Assembly (NCBI RefSeq): GCF_002775205.1
Contig: NC_036450.1
Span: 13,783,479-13,847,478 of the forward strand
Origin: Xiphophorus maculatus
Taxonomy: Eukaryota > Chordata > Actinopteri > Cyprinodontiformes > Poeciliidae
Direction of reading: 5' to 3'
DNA length: 64,000 nucleotides
A program made the translations under genes and the position numbers. This document shows positions 36,001-49,340 of the stretch, piece by piece. Position 1 is the stretch's first letter. Each line of letters starts with the position of its first letter. The notes beneath the pieces are model-generated. The model saw nothing but the letters and a program-made list of their open reading frames with translations, was not told the DNA's origin and did no database searches.

Positions 36001-38395
36001 TATAGACCTTAAACTTCTTCACAATATGGAATGAAAACCACATATCACAATGATGTGCCGTACTGCTGGATCTACAATTAAATATGTTGTTGTAAGATGA
36101 CAAAACATACAAATATTTAGGAGCTCTATGTAATTTTGTAATTTTGGCTAAAATCTGAAAACTAAACTCTTCATCCAATAAGTTGAATTTATGTTTTCAT
36201 GTAATAATAAGTGTGCAGGTGAACATATCAGAAAGTACCAGACATTTATGTATACTTGGCAGGAATTGTTGGAATATTTTCCAAACATCCAGCTCCCAAT
36301 TATCCGACAAAAATGACTTTCCTTCTTAAGAATGAACAGATCAATCTCAGAGTCAGTAGGGTTACACTTGGTGTGCAAAACTCAAACATAATCAGATAAT
36401 CTTGGCTGACCACAAGTCGTGGCCCAGCATCTGATCCCAGCCCTCTGCAGGGATGCATGGCTAGAGTCCAATCAGAAACAGTCCTCGTCCAGCGGCTTGT
36501 TCCAGAGATAACAAATCCTCAGGAGAGGAGGGCCAACAAGCAGATGAAAGAGTTAGGAGAGACTGAACAAACACTGAGTTGTTTAAAATAAACTTTACCT
36601 AAGGTACACTGTAACTATATAACCATTGCATTGCCTTTACACTGTACCTCATGTTAAAGCATAAATAAATTTTGGAAAAAAAAAAAAATAAAATAAACTT
36701 TACCTCACAGAGGACCTCATTACTTATGTAGGAGAAACTGCAGCTATATTAGACGTGGATCAGCTCAATTATTCATTACTTTTTGAGTGCATGTGTCTCC
36801 CAAAGATCATCACAGTGACATCCTGATGACAATGCGTGACACTGACCGGCGCTGTCCGCAAGCAGTCTACTGCAAAGCTGCTTTAATCTCATCTCCCAAA
36901 TAATTGGGATATAATAAAAAAAAAAAAACACCAGAAAATATTTTAGATGTAAAATAAATAGAAATAGCAAAAGGTACAATAGCAACGTTTGAATTAAAAT
37001 TGCACTGCAGGGTTTCAAATACATTTATATAGTAACAACAGGAGAAGGCGTAATGCATAAATACATAAATGCATAAATGAAATTCCTTATCTTGTGACAG
37101 ATTAAACAAAAACTCGCAATGTAGTCTGCCTTTGGGACTCTTCTCGTTCAAACCTGGTACATTAGGACCCTGCTTATAATAAAAATCTGCAACATTATGC
37201 TGCTACTGCTGCTTCGGCTTCACCTGAGCGTCTGCTGGCTGGCTGGACTCACGCTGCTGGGATTTCCTTCCCTGTTTCACTGCAGTAATTGAATGCACAG
37301 GTGTGATGCTCAGAGCGCAGGGAGTTCATTAGTAAAGTGAGAAATTATACCTGACCCATTTTCCAGAACACCCTGAATGGTGCTGACAGCTTTTTGACAT
37401 TCTGACTTCTGTTTTGACATAAAAAGGAAAGGTGTTTAATTTATAGTCGGGGTGTGAGGATCCCTGGAGGACGTCTTCGCATAAAATCCAGACCTTGAAT
37501 ATAAAATCTGTTCAAGTCGGAGGTCAGGAGAACCCAAGGCTAAATTTTAAATGCCGTCCTCTACATTCGGATTTTGTTCTGTGACTAAAATCTGACATGT
37601 TAGGATCAATAATTAATCTGTAGTTTGTATGTTTACAGAATCACTTCAAGGATATATGCAGATAATATACTTGGGCAGTCACACTGTGAATGACAGAAGT
37701 AAACCTTGTGAAAATAAAATATCACCACTGATGGATTCAAGCAGACAATCGCACTGAATCGTCTGGTTGGTGAATCACTTTACTGTGAGCCGGCTGTCTA
37801 CTCACCGCAAGCAAACATTGAAACATGACAAGAATATGAAGAGTCACACACACAAATAAGAGCTTGTATTTTTTTTTTCTTTTTGTGAAACAAAAACATC
37901 CTATACTTTTATCATTGAATTTTAGCAGGAAAGCATTTCATGATATTCATTTTTTGCAGATTATTTATGGAGCTCAAGAGGAGTTATGATTTTTATTTTT
38001 GCAGTGATGGATTATTTATACCTTGTAAATACATAGAAAAACTCTCTATCTAACAATATTAACAAAAACATGGCATCTGCAAGAGCAATCAGATCACAAA
38101 GCTTGTACAGCTTTTGGGATTTTTTGTTTGATCCAGAACAATCAAATATTGTTTTCTTTTGACTGCACAGTGAAAAGCATAAATCAATAATGAGAGAGTA
38201 ACAAATGCAGAAAAGCAAAAAACAAGGGCAAAGCAGTGCAAAGATAATTACAGTAAAAGAAGAAATGAATGAATGAAAACACATTTTTATGAATAAATTC
38301 TGTCAAAAATTAAACGGCGGAGAACTTACAATGTTGACACCAAAGTAAATTATTTCAGCTAGAAATTGAAGTTGAAATACTTTTTGCAACATTTT
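30001..38395. other. Gene desert, second part
   Basis: No exon recognised. The 30.1-31.1 kb part is less AT-rich and has a 147-codon open frame (30555-30998) without recognisable domains, which I do not call a gene. The retroposed tail at 36.6 kb is listed separately. Confidence 0.45.
36601..36688 (+). pseudogene. Retroposed 3' end of a polyadenylated RNA
   Basis: An 88-bp insert ends in a run of 13 A preceded by AATAAA at 36664-36669. It is flanked by the same 17-bp sequence, TAAAATAAACTTTACCT, at 36584-36600 and 36689-36705. The poly(A) signal, tail and long target-site duplication are the marks of LINE-mediated retroposition of an mRNA or lncRNA tail. The first bases of the right repeat could overlap the tail. 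The source transcript is not recognised. Confidence 0.8.
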
Positions 38396-38767
38396 TGTCA
38401 TGGTTTGAGTTTTTCTGTATATTAATTTTGAGTTTCCTCTTTTTCTGAGTCTCTGTGCCGTCCTGGCGCCCCTTGATCATTCCCAGGTGTGTCTCATTTC
38501 TGTGATTACTCTCTGTGTACTTAATGCCACCTGTGTGTCTGCTTCCTCGTTGTGTCCCTGTTGTTTGTAGCGTGAATCTGCCTAGCCTGTCATTCTGTCC
38601 TCGTGTAGCCTGTTGCTACCAGTGCTGAGCCCCAGTCTTCCGCTCTACTGTGCTGCCAGGGTTTTGGACTGTGCATTGGTGGATTTTCATTATTAAAACA
38701 TCTTCATTTCACTTACCTGGATCTACTGCGTCTGCCTCACCTCCCTCTACATCCGCACTTCATGACA
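38396..38767 (+). mobile_element. Solo LTR (372 bp) with 5-bp target duplication
   Basis: The element starts TGTCATGG and ends CATGACA, so it has TG...CA termini within a longer inverted end. It is flanked on both sides by ATTTT (38391-38395 and 38768-38772). The interior is CT-rich with an ATTAAA-like signal near 38693. No internal gag-pol or second LTR is present, as expected after LTR-LTR recombination. The clade (Gypsy- or ERV-like) is unassigned and the strand is tentative. Confidence 0.8.
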
Positions 38768-38772
38768 ATTTT

Positions 38773-41700
38773 AGATCATTTCTGGAATTGTTTTGTTTTA
38801 GTTATGTTTTTCCTGGATTGTTTTGTCTGTAATTTCAATCCGAGTCATCCAAGACTGGACTTTTGCAGACATTGATATTGATGTTTGGGATGTTCAGCCT
38901 TAATTTCATAGATTCTACAAAAACAAAATAAACTTTTCTTTGACATTGTTCTCTGCTGTTGTTAATTTTTCATTGTTTTTCCTGTAACATCACAGAATAT
39001 AAAGTTAAACTGAAACCATTAGATGAAGATCTACATTCATCAGTACAGTATGGACACTCATATTCATTAAATTGACAAGCTCATTTCAAAAGGTACACTT
39101 AATTGGACAAACAATCCTAATCAGATGGATATTCTGATTTATCCAAAATGACTACGTATGGTTGAAACAGTAATTGTGATGCCGCCTCCTAGCCAATAAA
39201 ATAGTCTGGGAGTTCTTGCCGATCCTTAATGAATCTGGAGTCGGCAGCCAGCACAGCAGCACCGGTCCTGAGAAGCTTATTTAACTACAAATCAACGAGG
39301 GAGGCCGATTTTGATTCGTCCTAAATCTACATACCCAATTTACATTTCAAAAGGAAGCAATCCTTTTAATTTCCATGAAATTGGGTGTCTATCAGAGGCT
39401 AAGTCAGACACACGCAGAACAGAAATCCAAAAACATCACACTTGGGAAATAGACACACAGATTTTTGATGTGTCAACCCGCTATCATAATTACTTTCTAA
39501 ACCATCGTAAGCAGTATATTATCAATAAAAGCTGTGTGATCCTTTAAGCTACGAGGAGGAAAATTCTCATATTTTATGCGTTCAGGTCCAAAAAAACCCA
39601 TTGCAGTCCTTATCAGTGTTTTCTTTATTCCTAATATTTGTGTTAATTAGATTTAGTTGTCTTCTTATCTGTGCCAGAATTATGTAACTCCTTATGGTGC
39701 TCTGATAGATTCTCCGATGCTTTCTGAGCAAGACAGAAAGATTTTGTGACCTAATTCTCAAAATGTGGGTCAGCTTCCTGCTTTTTGGGTCAGTACTGCT
39801 GTGGGCCTGAATTTTAGGGATACAGGAAATATTGCATAAATTAAAATTCAGAATGAGATTTATTTTTCCCCTCTCAAAAACTGCAATAAAGTTGCCAAAT
39901 GTAGGTCTTTACTTCACAATGAGTTCTCAAGCATTTTATTTTCATTTTAATACTCAAAGCTGCTTAAAATTCTGCACAATTGTCTTTTGGATAATGTCCA
40001 ATAAGGACAATTAATTAAATTTTTATCCCCAGAAGACACATTGTCTGAAATATGCTTTTACTCTCACTGAAAGATATTTACAGGACATTATTGTTCTGTC
40101 TGTGTGCCCACAATAAATTACAAAAGAGCCATGACCATTTACTCTCTTTCTTCTAAGACCCAAATCAAGCAGCCAGTTGGAGCCAGTTGGGATAATCACA
40201 GGCCTACAGCTCTACAGCGGATTGACCTGTTTAGCACGGATCTGCTCCCCAAAATTCTGACTAAGCGTCTGCCCTGCGGTCATCCATTGTCACCTCTTTG
40301 CTCGAATGACTTCTGACAACAAAAAGACATGTGACAAAGTTAAATGTTTTACAGTAAGCTCCAAGAATAAAAGCATGGCTCATCATACTCTTTTTTTGTA
40401 TTTATTTATTAGCCTTCCTTCCATAGTTTCCCTCCTCTTCACCTGCCACAGCTGTACCACATTTCCTAAGATTAGTTCTTCTTCTTCCATTGTCATTTTC
40501 CACCTCTGCCTCCTGGATTTTCATTGTTCTCCGCATTCTTCTGTAAAAATCTATCTTCACTACCCGCGTTGCTCTTCCTGCTCTTATGTGCTACCTTTTT
40601 CCTAGTACAGATTTATGAATTTTCATTAACATTCTCCAATTTGGATGACAGTTTTCTCTTAATTTAGGTCTTTTCCAACCACAAATCATAACAGGGGTTT
40701 GGTAGGTCAATACAGAGTGTATCCTCTGCCAGATTTTTCTCCTTCCAGCCACAAAGCACATATAAACCCCACCAAAACAACCCTGTCTCATTACCAGCAT
40801 ATCAAGAAAACGTCGAGTTGCCAACTGTAAACTTTTCCCTGCTCTCACCATCTATTGGATTGACTTAAATAGTTGTTTTCTTCCCTGCTGTAAGTGAAAG
40901 TAACCACAAATCAGCCACTGACTGGAAATATTCATACGAAATCTGTTTAATGATTAGGAAGCTGACGAAATATACAGCAGATGCTGTGTCCAAAACACTG
41001 AAAAATATTTTCATACTGTTTATTTAAAAATATATATATTTTTCTTGATTGTGTTGAGTGACATCACCCTCTTTGGATTTCTGTCGCTGTGTGATGTCAG
41101 TCAGAGTGGGACATCCCACTCTTATGCAGCCTCCCTTTTTTCTTATCTACTGTTTTTTTTAGTGTTATTTAAGTGGTGTGAGAACAAACCTAATTGATTA
41201 TAGAAAAATATGCATTTTTTGCAGTGAAACATTATTAGAGGGTTACAACAAATCCCCCCATTACACCTCAAAGGTGTTTGTAATGTATCTTCAAACCAGA
41301 AAAGCAGACGTTTTACAATGCTCTTGTGATTTCATTTGAGGTTTTCTTTGTGACTAACCTCTACCTAAAAAAAACAACAATAATTCCAGTGTGGTTTTAC
41401 CCATTTAATAAACTACAAGGGCAAATCTTGATAACTGAAGATGTAATGAAACAAGACTACGTGAAGCTTGATGATGCAAATTGTGGCAAACAAACACAGG
41501 GATTCGAAGCGCTCTAATTGCCTGCCTGAGTTGTCATGGCTGCTGCTTCAATTGTAGTTCAGGGATTGCTTTCAACTCTGCAGGGGAGCTTCTCGGGTTT
41601 CTTTGATAAACTGACCATCCTCTAAGCCCAGGCTCCTGCTTAGCCTGTAAACACATGAGTGGTAGCAAACATGTTCAAGTAGCACTCAGCAACAATAATG

Positions 41701-44700
41701 GTACTAGAATCTCTGAAATCAAGGTGCCGTTTCAGTCAGTTCGCATTTAAAATTTGAGAAAGGTTAATAAAGAAAGAGATGATGTTTAGGTTAGATAAAA
41801 AGTAAAGAAACTGGCTTTACTTTAAGGGATAAAGAAGCATAAAATATTGTGAACAGTGACGGGGATTGAGTCATATTTAAAAAAGAAAGCGGGGGTTAAT
41901 GAAATGCTAACATAATAATGTCTTTGTAGGGAAACCAAACAATCCTCCACTTAATTTTCCAATTAACTCTCTCTGACAGGGATTTGGGATGTTGAAAGAG
42001 CAACCAAGACAGCACGAGAAGATAAAAGACGGCCAAACTCTACAATTATGCTTTGAACTTAAGAAAATGAACAGAAAGCCTTCATTTGAAGGGTCACGTG
42101 AAACTAAACATTAAACAAACCATTATCAAACTTTCTGTGAGGTTTTGGCTTTGGCATGTTTGGAGAACATGGCTGCCTGAGGACATGACAGAGTCACAGG
42201 TGTTTTTGTTGATATCAATTTGAGACAAAAAAACAAGACGGAGAGAGAAAACAGACGGCTGCTTTGTGAAGCAGCTGAAGCCTCACATTCAGAAAAATGC
42301 AATCGTTTAAACAAATAAGCCAATTAACCAGGACACAGGCAAAAGAGTGTTTTTATTGGCACTAAAAATATAGCTGTTGTTACAGCTTTCCCACAAATAT
42401 ATAATTTTTTACAGCCACATTAAAGAACATTTGTTTTACTTTTGTCTTTCAGGCGATCAGCATCTGGAGGAGATGATTGTTAAATGTGAATAAAGATCAA
42501 ATAAAATATGATGAATATTTTTGTCTGGCAAGGGGACAGAACGCCGCTGGGATAACAGCTTGAGGGATCTCTGAACTGTGAAACGTAATATAATGTTTAT
42601 ATCTTATGAAGGTCTCTTTAAGGGCTCATTTAAAAGCAATAAGTAAAAGTGACTCTTAGAGCCATTTCTTAAACATATCTGCCGCTTTAGTTCTGGTCTT
42701 CAACCTGTAGTAGTTGGAAGAGATTTTGAGTAGATTGTCTGCTTGTTGCCAGAAAAAATAGCTCCTTTTGCTTACAGGTTGCAAAGTTTAAGACCATCCA
42801 TTGGTTGGTTTGTTGCCATGGAAGTCAGAAGAAACACTATAACCCAAATCTGCAGGTGTATTAATAATTTCAGGCATAACTGTCTCTATTTCTTGAGATA
42901 ATTTCCAAAAGAACAGGAAATTGTTCCCAATGCCGGGTGAAACAAACAGATTCAGAGAAAAGTTCACTCAGGAAGTGTGATTGTTGCTTATGTGATCTCC
43001 TTTTCTCAGTTAAAATATAAAAACCATAAAAAAACATAAAGCTACTCTATATTTCAAAACATCACAATAGGTATTCTTTTAATTTGCTCAATAGATTTTT
43101 TTTACTTAATTCTAAAATGTGCTGCCTTATTGTAAAAGGTTGAGACGAAATTAAAAGAAAATAAAACTTCCTTAACATTTTGAAATTTAAACATAAAGCT
43201 ATATGAACAAAATCTCTGACAATTATGTTTTTGTTATCTTTTATATTTCAAATCCAGCGCACATACCAGAGATGCTGTATGTTTTTTCCTTCTCTATGTA
43301 AGGTGAAGGTTCAGAAACATTTTATGACACAGCAAGTGTATCTTTTAACCATGAATTTGGGGGCTTTCCTTCAGCTTGGTTCCAGGTCAACGCGCTGTGC
43401 ACATAAATGAGCTCATCCATCGTATATCTACTGGACTTTCTTCACTCCGCCTCCCACTCTCCCAAGAGAGACAGTGTTAGGAGTCAAGTTTTTGAAACTA
43501 AGGTGCAGTCAACCAAATACTTTTACTCTCTCCAGGCAGCTGGATGTAGAGGTGGACAGCTAAGGTGGGATGTAGTGATTCTTCTCAGAAACAGAAACAT
43601 GAAAAATGTGTAAAGGATGAGAAGCGTCTCATTCTAATTAAATTGATTGTTTTTAAAACTTTATAAACCGAGAAACTCCCTAAAGTATGACACAGCTATT
43701 TCAATAAACATTACTTCCTAGGTCATTGATGAGAAACATGCTTACGCATGCTGGTGTAATTCTAAAAACATTTTTGAAAAGGAAAACAAGCAACACAATA
43801 AATTAAGTTACCTTCCTTGAGATATCCATTAGATAACTTCCTTAAGGGAAATAATTTACAAAACTGCTTGTGTTAGAAAAATTACATCAGGTAATTTTAA
43901 GAAGGAAGATCTAATACTACTGCAAAACCAAAACAAGATTATTTGCTTTGCTTTTAATTTTAAATTTACGTAACTCTGACATTAACACGAATGCAGTGTG
44001 AATACACACAAGCTATGTAAACAGAACTGCTTTCAGTTTGACAGAAAAGAGGCACAGGGATGTTTACTGTCGTTGCAAATGAAAATCACATAACATATGC
44101 TGAAAGTATCTGGTTTTGCAACAGAATCATTGCACAAACAAATAATTTCTGGGTATGTTAGAACATTATTCAGAGGGATTTACTTTTACCCCTCATTGGC
44201 ATGGAAATTATTAATTAAATTTCATATTTGACAGCTGTTTGACCCAAATAGTACCAGGACAGAGGCAGGAGTGTGAAACGATAGATTTGGAAGGGTAAAA
44301 ATCTTCCAAAATAAGTAATTTAACTGTAATTTACCATATTCATGTGTCAAAGAACAGCATAATGCAGAACTAAAGACACTAGAGAGATTAAATACTTTGA
44401 AAGTATGATTGTGGTTTGAAAACTAAATCCACAGAATGAATGGCAGCTTGAGTGGGAAGCAACAATAACGAGTTGGGTTGACTAGACTGATGACAGGACA
44501 GAAACTCTTAAATAAGCAGAACTAAATATGTTAAGAATACAGAAATAACCCAACGCACAGAACTGCAAATAAAGCAACCAGTCTGTGGGATCACAACATT
44601 CTGGACTTTTACTGATAATCCCTGAAGCATTTACCAGAACTCTGTTGAAAACTTGTTTGCTGTCATTACAGACAGTGCCTCTGCCAGTAAACCTGTAATT

Positions 44701-46200
44701 TAAAGGAACATAACCTGCTGCAAAAAGAAAAGTGCTCAAATATCCAGCCAGAATTTTGCCAGAAGCTTGTTAATGGCCGTAGGAAGTGTGCGGCTTACCT
44801 GAAATATGCTTTTTACTCATATATTACTGGGAGTGTATTTATATACATTTGAGGCATATATGACAAAAAAATAGATCATATGTGTATAAAAGCCACAATT
44901 TAAACTGATATTTATGCAAACATCTTGCAGGCATTGCATATGTCCCAGTACATCCAGCAATGCTTTGAAAATTTATGAGCAACAAAACATAAGATTTTAA
45001 GTTCTGTTTTCCAAGGTTATTAAAGCGTCTCAGTAAACTCTAATTGCTAAATGAAACCCAGGAAGATGGCAATAATCACAGATTCCTGGCTCTACTTCGG
45101 AAGAGAGCATCTGCTGTGTCATTAAACTCTCCTGCCAGAGGATGAAGCAGACTGTCTTTCCTTCAGATCCAACAAACAACAAAATATTTATTCTATTTAC
45201 AAACTTGGAGAACAGAAATGCATTTTTTTTCTGCAAAGCACAAACGTATATGTACAAACAAACTGCTCAGTAGATTTGTTGACATCCAAAATGTGTAAAT
45301 TAATATTTCATTGCAGTAAAATCCAATAATCCAACCTTTAACTTAAATGTATTTCTTCTGTTTTAATGGCATCCCTGTTACTTTTTACTACTCATTCTTC
45401 TCCTGTAAAATTTGACTGTGTTATCTCTTGTGACTTCTTCTCTTCAGATCTTTAGGGTTTTTCTAAAGAATAAGGTAAGGGAACTCATAAGAAGATTATT
45501 TAGTGCCTAGTGAACCACTTCTGTGTTGGTTTGGTCATATAGTTTAAATCACTAGCCTCATGAAAGACCAGGTAACGCCACATTTTCTGATTCTATTTAA
45601 ACTCTTCTGGTACCCCAAAGAGCCTCTAACTTTTCAATACATTCTTAATTTGTTCTTAATCTAGAGCCATTGTTTCTGAAAATCCCAGTCTGAACAAAAT
45701 ATGCGGTTCCTGTTAAAGTCGCAGTAAGTTTTAAAAGACTTTACATGTTTACGCTTTTGATATTGGACAGAACAGGCCTTTTCCCAAACAGATGATTTAT
45801 TTAGCATCTAATGGTCGTTATGAAGACTGGCTGATTTTAAGATGCTGCTCTTTGCTGAAGATTTTTTTTTGTTGCCAACATAAATATTAGTCCTCATACT
45901 TCAGTTACATTTATTTTTTAAGATATTGATAGGTAACAATAATTATTTCTTAATTTAGGTTTTCTCCTGGATGTATATTAGTACTCAAAATAAATTTTTA
46001 ATTTGATTTTTTTCCCAGTGGGTTATTATGCTAATGCTATAAAAGGTTCATTTATTTTAGGGCTTTTGGTACGCTGGGGATGGCAACAAATTTAGGACAT
46101 TATTTCAAGAAACAAGGACAACCTTAACAGGTTAGCAATCCCTGGCAAATATGAGTTTTGAAGTAATCTTTTAATTTTACTTACATGTTTTCTGAATGGA
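38773..46200. other. Gene desert, third part
   Basis: No exon recognised. Open frames are short and lack domains. Parts (39.2-39.5 kb, 40.1-40.6 kb, 41.5-41.7 kb) are less AT-rich and could hold conserved non-coding elements; this cannot be judged without an alignment. Confidence 0.4.
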
Positions 46201-46224
46201 AATAGTTTTAACGTTTTGAGGAAG

Positions 46225-46317
46225 TCGAGCCAGAGTCCGGACTTAAATTTGACAGAGGATCTGTTCAGGGAGATAAAGATTAGGGGGATAGTGATGAGGC
46301 CATCCAACTTCAAATAG
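46225..46317 (+). pseudogene. Tc1 transposase fragment (SPDLN motif)
   Basis: The plus-strand frame reads SSQSPDLNLTEDLF, then IKIRGIVMRPSNFK and a stop. This corresponds to the S-Q-S-P-D-L-N-P-I-E-N-L-W region holding the second catalytic Asp and the third acidic residue of Tc1 transposases. Only about 30 codons are readable. The element probably extends on both sides in decayed form. Confidence 0.75.
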
Positions 46318-46346
46318 ATTTAGACAGTTGCCAAAAATAAATCTCC

Positions 46347-46382
46347 AAAATATCTGTGAAAATATCTGTGAAAATATCTGTG
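46347..46382. repeat. 12-bp tandem repeat, three copies
   Basis: AAAATATCTGTG three times without change, just after the Tc1 fragment. Confidence 0.95.
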
Positions 46383-48518
46383 AAATGCAAAACCCTAGTC
46401 AATAATTATCAGAAGAGTTCAATTGCTGTCATGCCAAGAATTTTCCATTAAATACTGAGGAAGGTGTTTTTCCACAACTTAAATAGTTTTTTTAAAAAAT
46501 GATTCTCAGTTTTAAAATAAGCAAACTTCTTGAATGAAAATAATTTTAAATGTAAAGATGCCAAAAGTATGAAGAATTTTGGGCCAAAATACAGACTTTG
46601 AGACATTACAACACCTTATCTATTTAAAGTATGAACTCTGGCATTTCATGATGATGACCGGCTGTCATCTGACTGTCTGTGCGAAAAAACTCTGTGACAT
46701 GAGAGCAAAGTGTAAATCCAGCCGACCTTTCACAAATTAACCATCTGTTCATTTTCTCTGAGAGTCGGTTAGTTTGGCACCACAGGTGACTCTCAGCTAT
46801 TTAAACTTTCTTCAAAATTGGGATTGTCTAAAGGCTTCTGCACTAAGAAAAACAAAATATCCTGTAAGTAAAATGTTAATCTATTATTTATTTACCAGTT
46901 AGCTTGAGTTTTGGTCAAAATGATCGACTTTAGAGCAGGAAATAAAACATGATGCCATAATATTGCCAGCAGTCACTGTACAGCCAAGACTGAGGGATGA
47001 GTGAAGAAAACAGCTTTATTACTCCAGAGGCAACAGAGCCATAGAACTGTAAAATTGGTCACAGAAATGGTATTGATCTGGCTTTTCAAAGGGCTGTTGT
47101 GACCAGACTCATAATGTTCCCATGAAAAGGCTCTCGCTTTCTTCTCTGTCTTTATCCCATCCTACCAGCCACAAGTGATGCTATTATGCAACGTAGAGAC
47201 AGGCTGCGGCTGAGTGCCCAAGATTACACGGTGAAATGAGAAAAAGTCCTTCTCTGCATCTGTGTTTAAAAAACAAAAAATGCGTGACTTTTGGGGAATC
47301 TATTGGAATAGCAAGACCTACTCACTCAATGGAGATTTCTCCGCTAAGATGAAAACTTTTGATAATTCATCCTGAGTCATGCAGATGTAAATATACAGAA
47401 AGTTGCATGTTCTGAGCAAAGCAGTGACCTTGCTAGAAAATTCCCTTTTTCTTACACATATCCCCACCTGGGCTGCAACGTAATGGGATGGGAGATGAGG
47501 AGGATGAGCCAGTGCAACCAGCTCGTGCAGACAGTGACTGATGGCCTGGGGATTGCTACCTAACGGTATGCATTACCAAAACATAATTGACTTTAGTGCA
47601 AAACAACATCCCGAGGGGTTACGGTTTGGCCTCAAGGTCAGAATTTTGGGTAGAGAGTGATACTGGAATGAGATGAAAGAATAACAGCGAGATCCATTAA
47701 CCTTGACCTTGCATTGAGGAGCTTCTATTAAAAATGTTGTTGTTGTTGTTGTTTTCTCTGTCTCAGAAGAGCTATGAGTGTTGTTAAATAACAACAACTC
47801 AGACCAGTGCAACACAGTTGTGGAGCTTCTTTGTCCCATTTTAATATTTTCCTCTCAGGGCTTTGACTAATGGTGGAAAAAAACAAAAAAGGCGATTAGA
47901 AAGCATAAACCTTCCTTCTTTAGTAAATGTAGTCACTGAAGCTGCTTCTGATACTCAACTGGGCCCACCGACCAACTCAGGCACTAGTCTCAGACAAAAT
48001 GACAGCATATTTAGTGTCATCACCCATCAAGCATCTGTCACTCGGCGCTGCCTCTCTCTCTGATTGATGGACACCCCCTGGTGTGCAGGGAACAACGAGA
48101 CATCCAACTATCGTGGCAGTGTCTGCGGCTAATGACCCGCTGGAAGGCGTCTGAGAGTGAACAAAGAGCAAAAGTTAGCTGCATGTCCGCACCAGCAATC
48201 ACAATCAATGATTTTAAACACACACGCCAGCAGACTTGCACACAAAGGAATGGAGAAAAACATCCAGATAAAATGTGCAAAGAAACAAGTAAGCATTTTA
48301 ATAGGATTAACTTGCACAGAGCACAGTACTGCAGGGATTTATCTTCATGGGCATAGATTATATTGATAGAACCGAACTGTAAAAACGAAGCATTGTTTAA
48401 ACATTAAAATATTACTCTGTTTCTTACAAAACGGTGCATCCAAGCATTTTATTCAGGGATTAGGCTCACACCTTCATTCCAGGAGAAACATTTGTGTATT
48501 TATTTTCTTTAATCCACA
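46383..48518. other. Gene desert, fourth part
   Basis: Nothing recognised apart from a short GTT microsatellite near 47738-47754. The 47.9-48.2 kb part has overlapping open frames on both strands but no domain. Confidence 0.4.
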
Positions 48519-48785
48519 AAGTGGCTTGAAAAAAATATTCACATTGTTTGAACTTTCTCCCATTTTGTCAAAACACAACCATACATTTTGATGTATTTTA
48601 TTAAAACTTTATATGTTTGACCAAGTACACAAAAATTAAAAAAAGGAGAGTGCATACTTATGGTATGACTGGGGGAGTTGCAGAAATTAACTACTCAGGT
48701 GCAGCAAAGACTCTGTCAGACATTTTTCTAAATAAAGGAGGGGTTTATTTCAAATTGGTCCATGATGCAAATGCTGAGGATGGAA

Positions 48786-48936
48786 CTGCTGGGCAAGAGA
48801 CTTAGAGGAAGACCAAAGAGGAGATTTATAGATGGAGTGAAAGACAGCATGACTTTGTCATTTAGCTGGTGTGAGAGAAGAAGCAGCAGAAGATAGGGTT
48901 ACATGGAGACAGATGACGTGCTGTGGCTGCCCCTAA
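48786..48936 (+). pseudogene. LINE ORF C-terminal fragment inside the Tc1 element
   Basis: The frame gives LRGRPKRRFIDGVKDSM and then, after a frameshift, AGVREEAAEDRVTWRQM and CCGCP with a stop. This is the ending R-x-R-R-F-x-D-x-V-K...EDRVRWR-x-x-x-x-CGDP common in fish RTE/Rex-type reverse transcriptases. One frameshift and a CGDP to CGCP change show decay. Confidence 0.7.
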
Positions 48937-49135
48937 AGGGACAAAGCCAATCAGTACACACGACCAGGGGAGGATTCTGAAAGTGATATTGTAAAAAAAA
49001 TCTCCAAGGAAATTATTAAACTATTTGGGAGACATGCAAATCACTAAGAGTGGTGGAAAATGAGCATAGCCTGTCACCCTGACCACACCAACCTTGCCCT
49101 GAAACTCAGTGGTGGTGCTGTGGTACTAGTTAGAT

Positions 49136-49340
49136 CAGTGGTGCCCAAAGTGGGTCCTGAAGGGCCGGCATTCTGCATGTTTTAGTTCTCTTCCTGGTTT
49201 AGCCCACCTGCATCAAATGATGTCTCATTAGTGCAAAAAGGAAGAACATTGACATCCTGATAAGGTTGTTACTACCACCAGGAAGAGAACTAAAAGATGC
49301 AGGATGCCCGGCTCTCGAGGACCCACTTTCAGCACCGCTG
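49136..49340. mobile_element. 205-bp hAT MITE with perfect 8-bp target duplication
   Basis: The left end CAGTGGTGCCCAAAGTGGGT is mirrored by the right end (minus strand CAGCGGTGCTGAAAGTGGGT), and the TIRs continue through TTTTAGTTCTCTTCCTGG. AGTTAGAT flanks it exactly at 49128-49135 and 49341-49348. It interrupts the Tc1 element, so it is the younger insertion. Confidence 0.95.
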
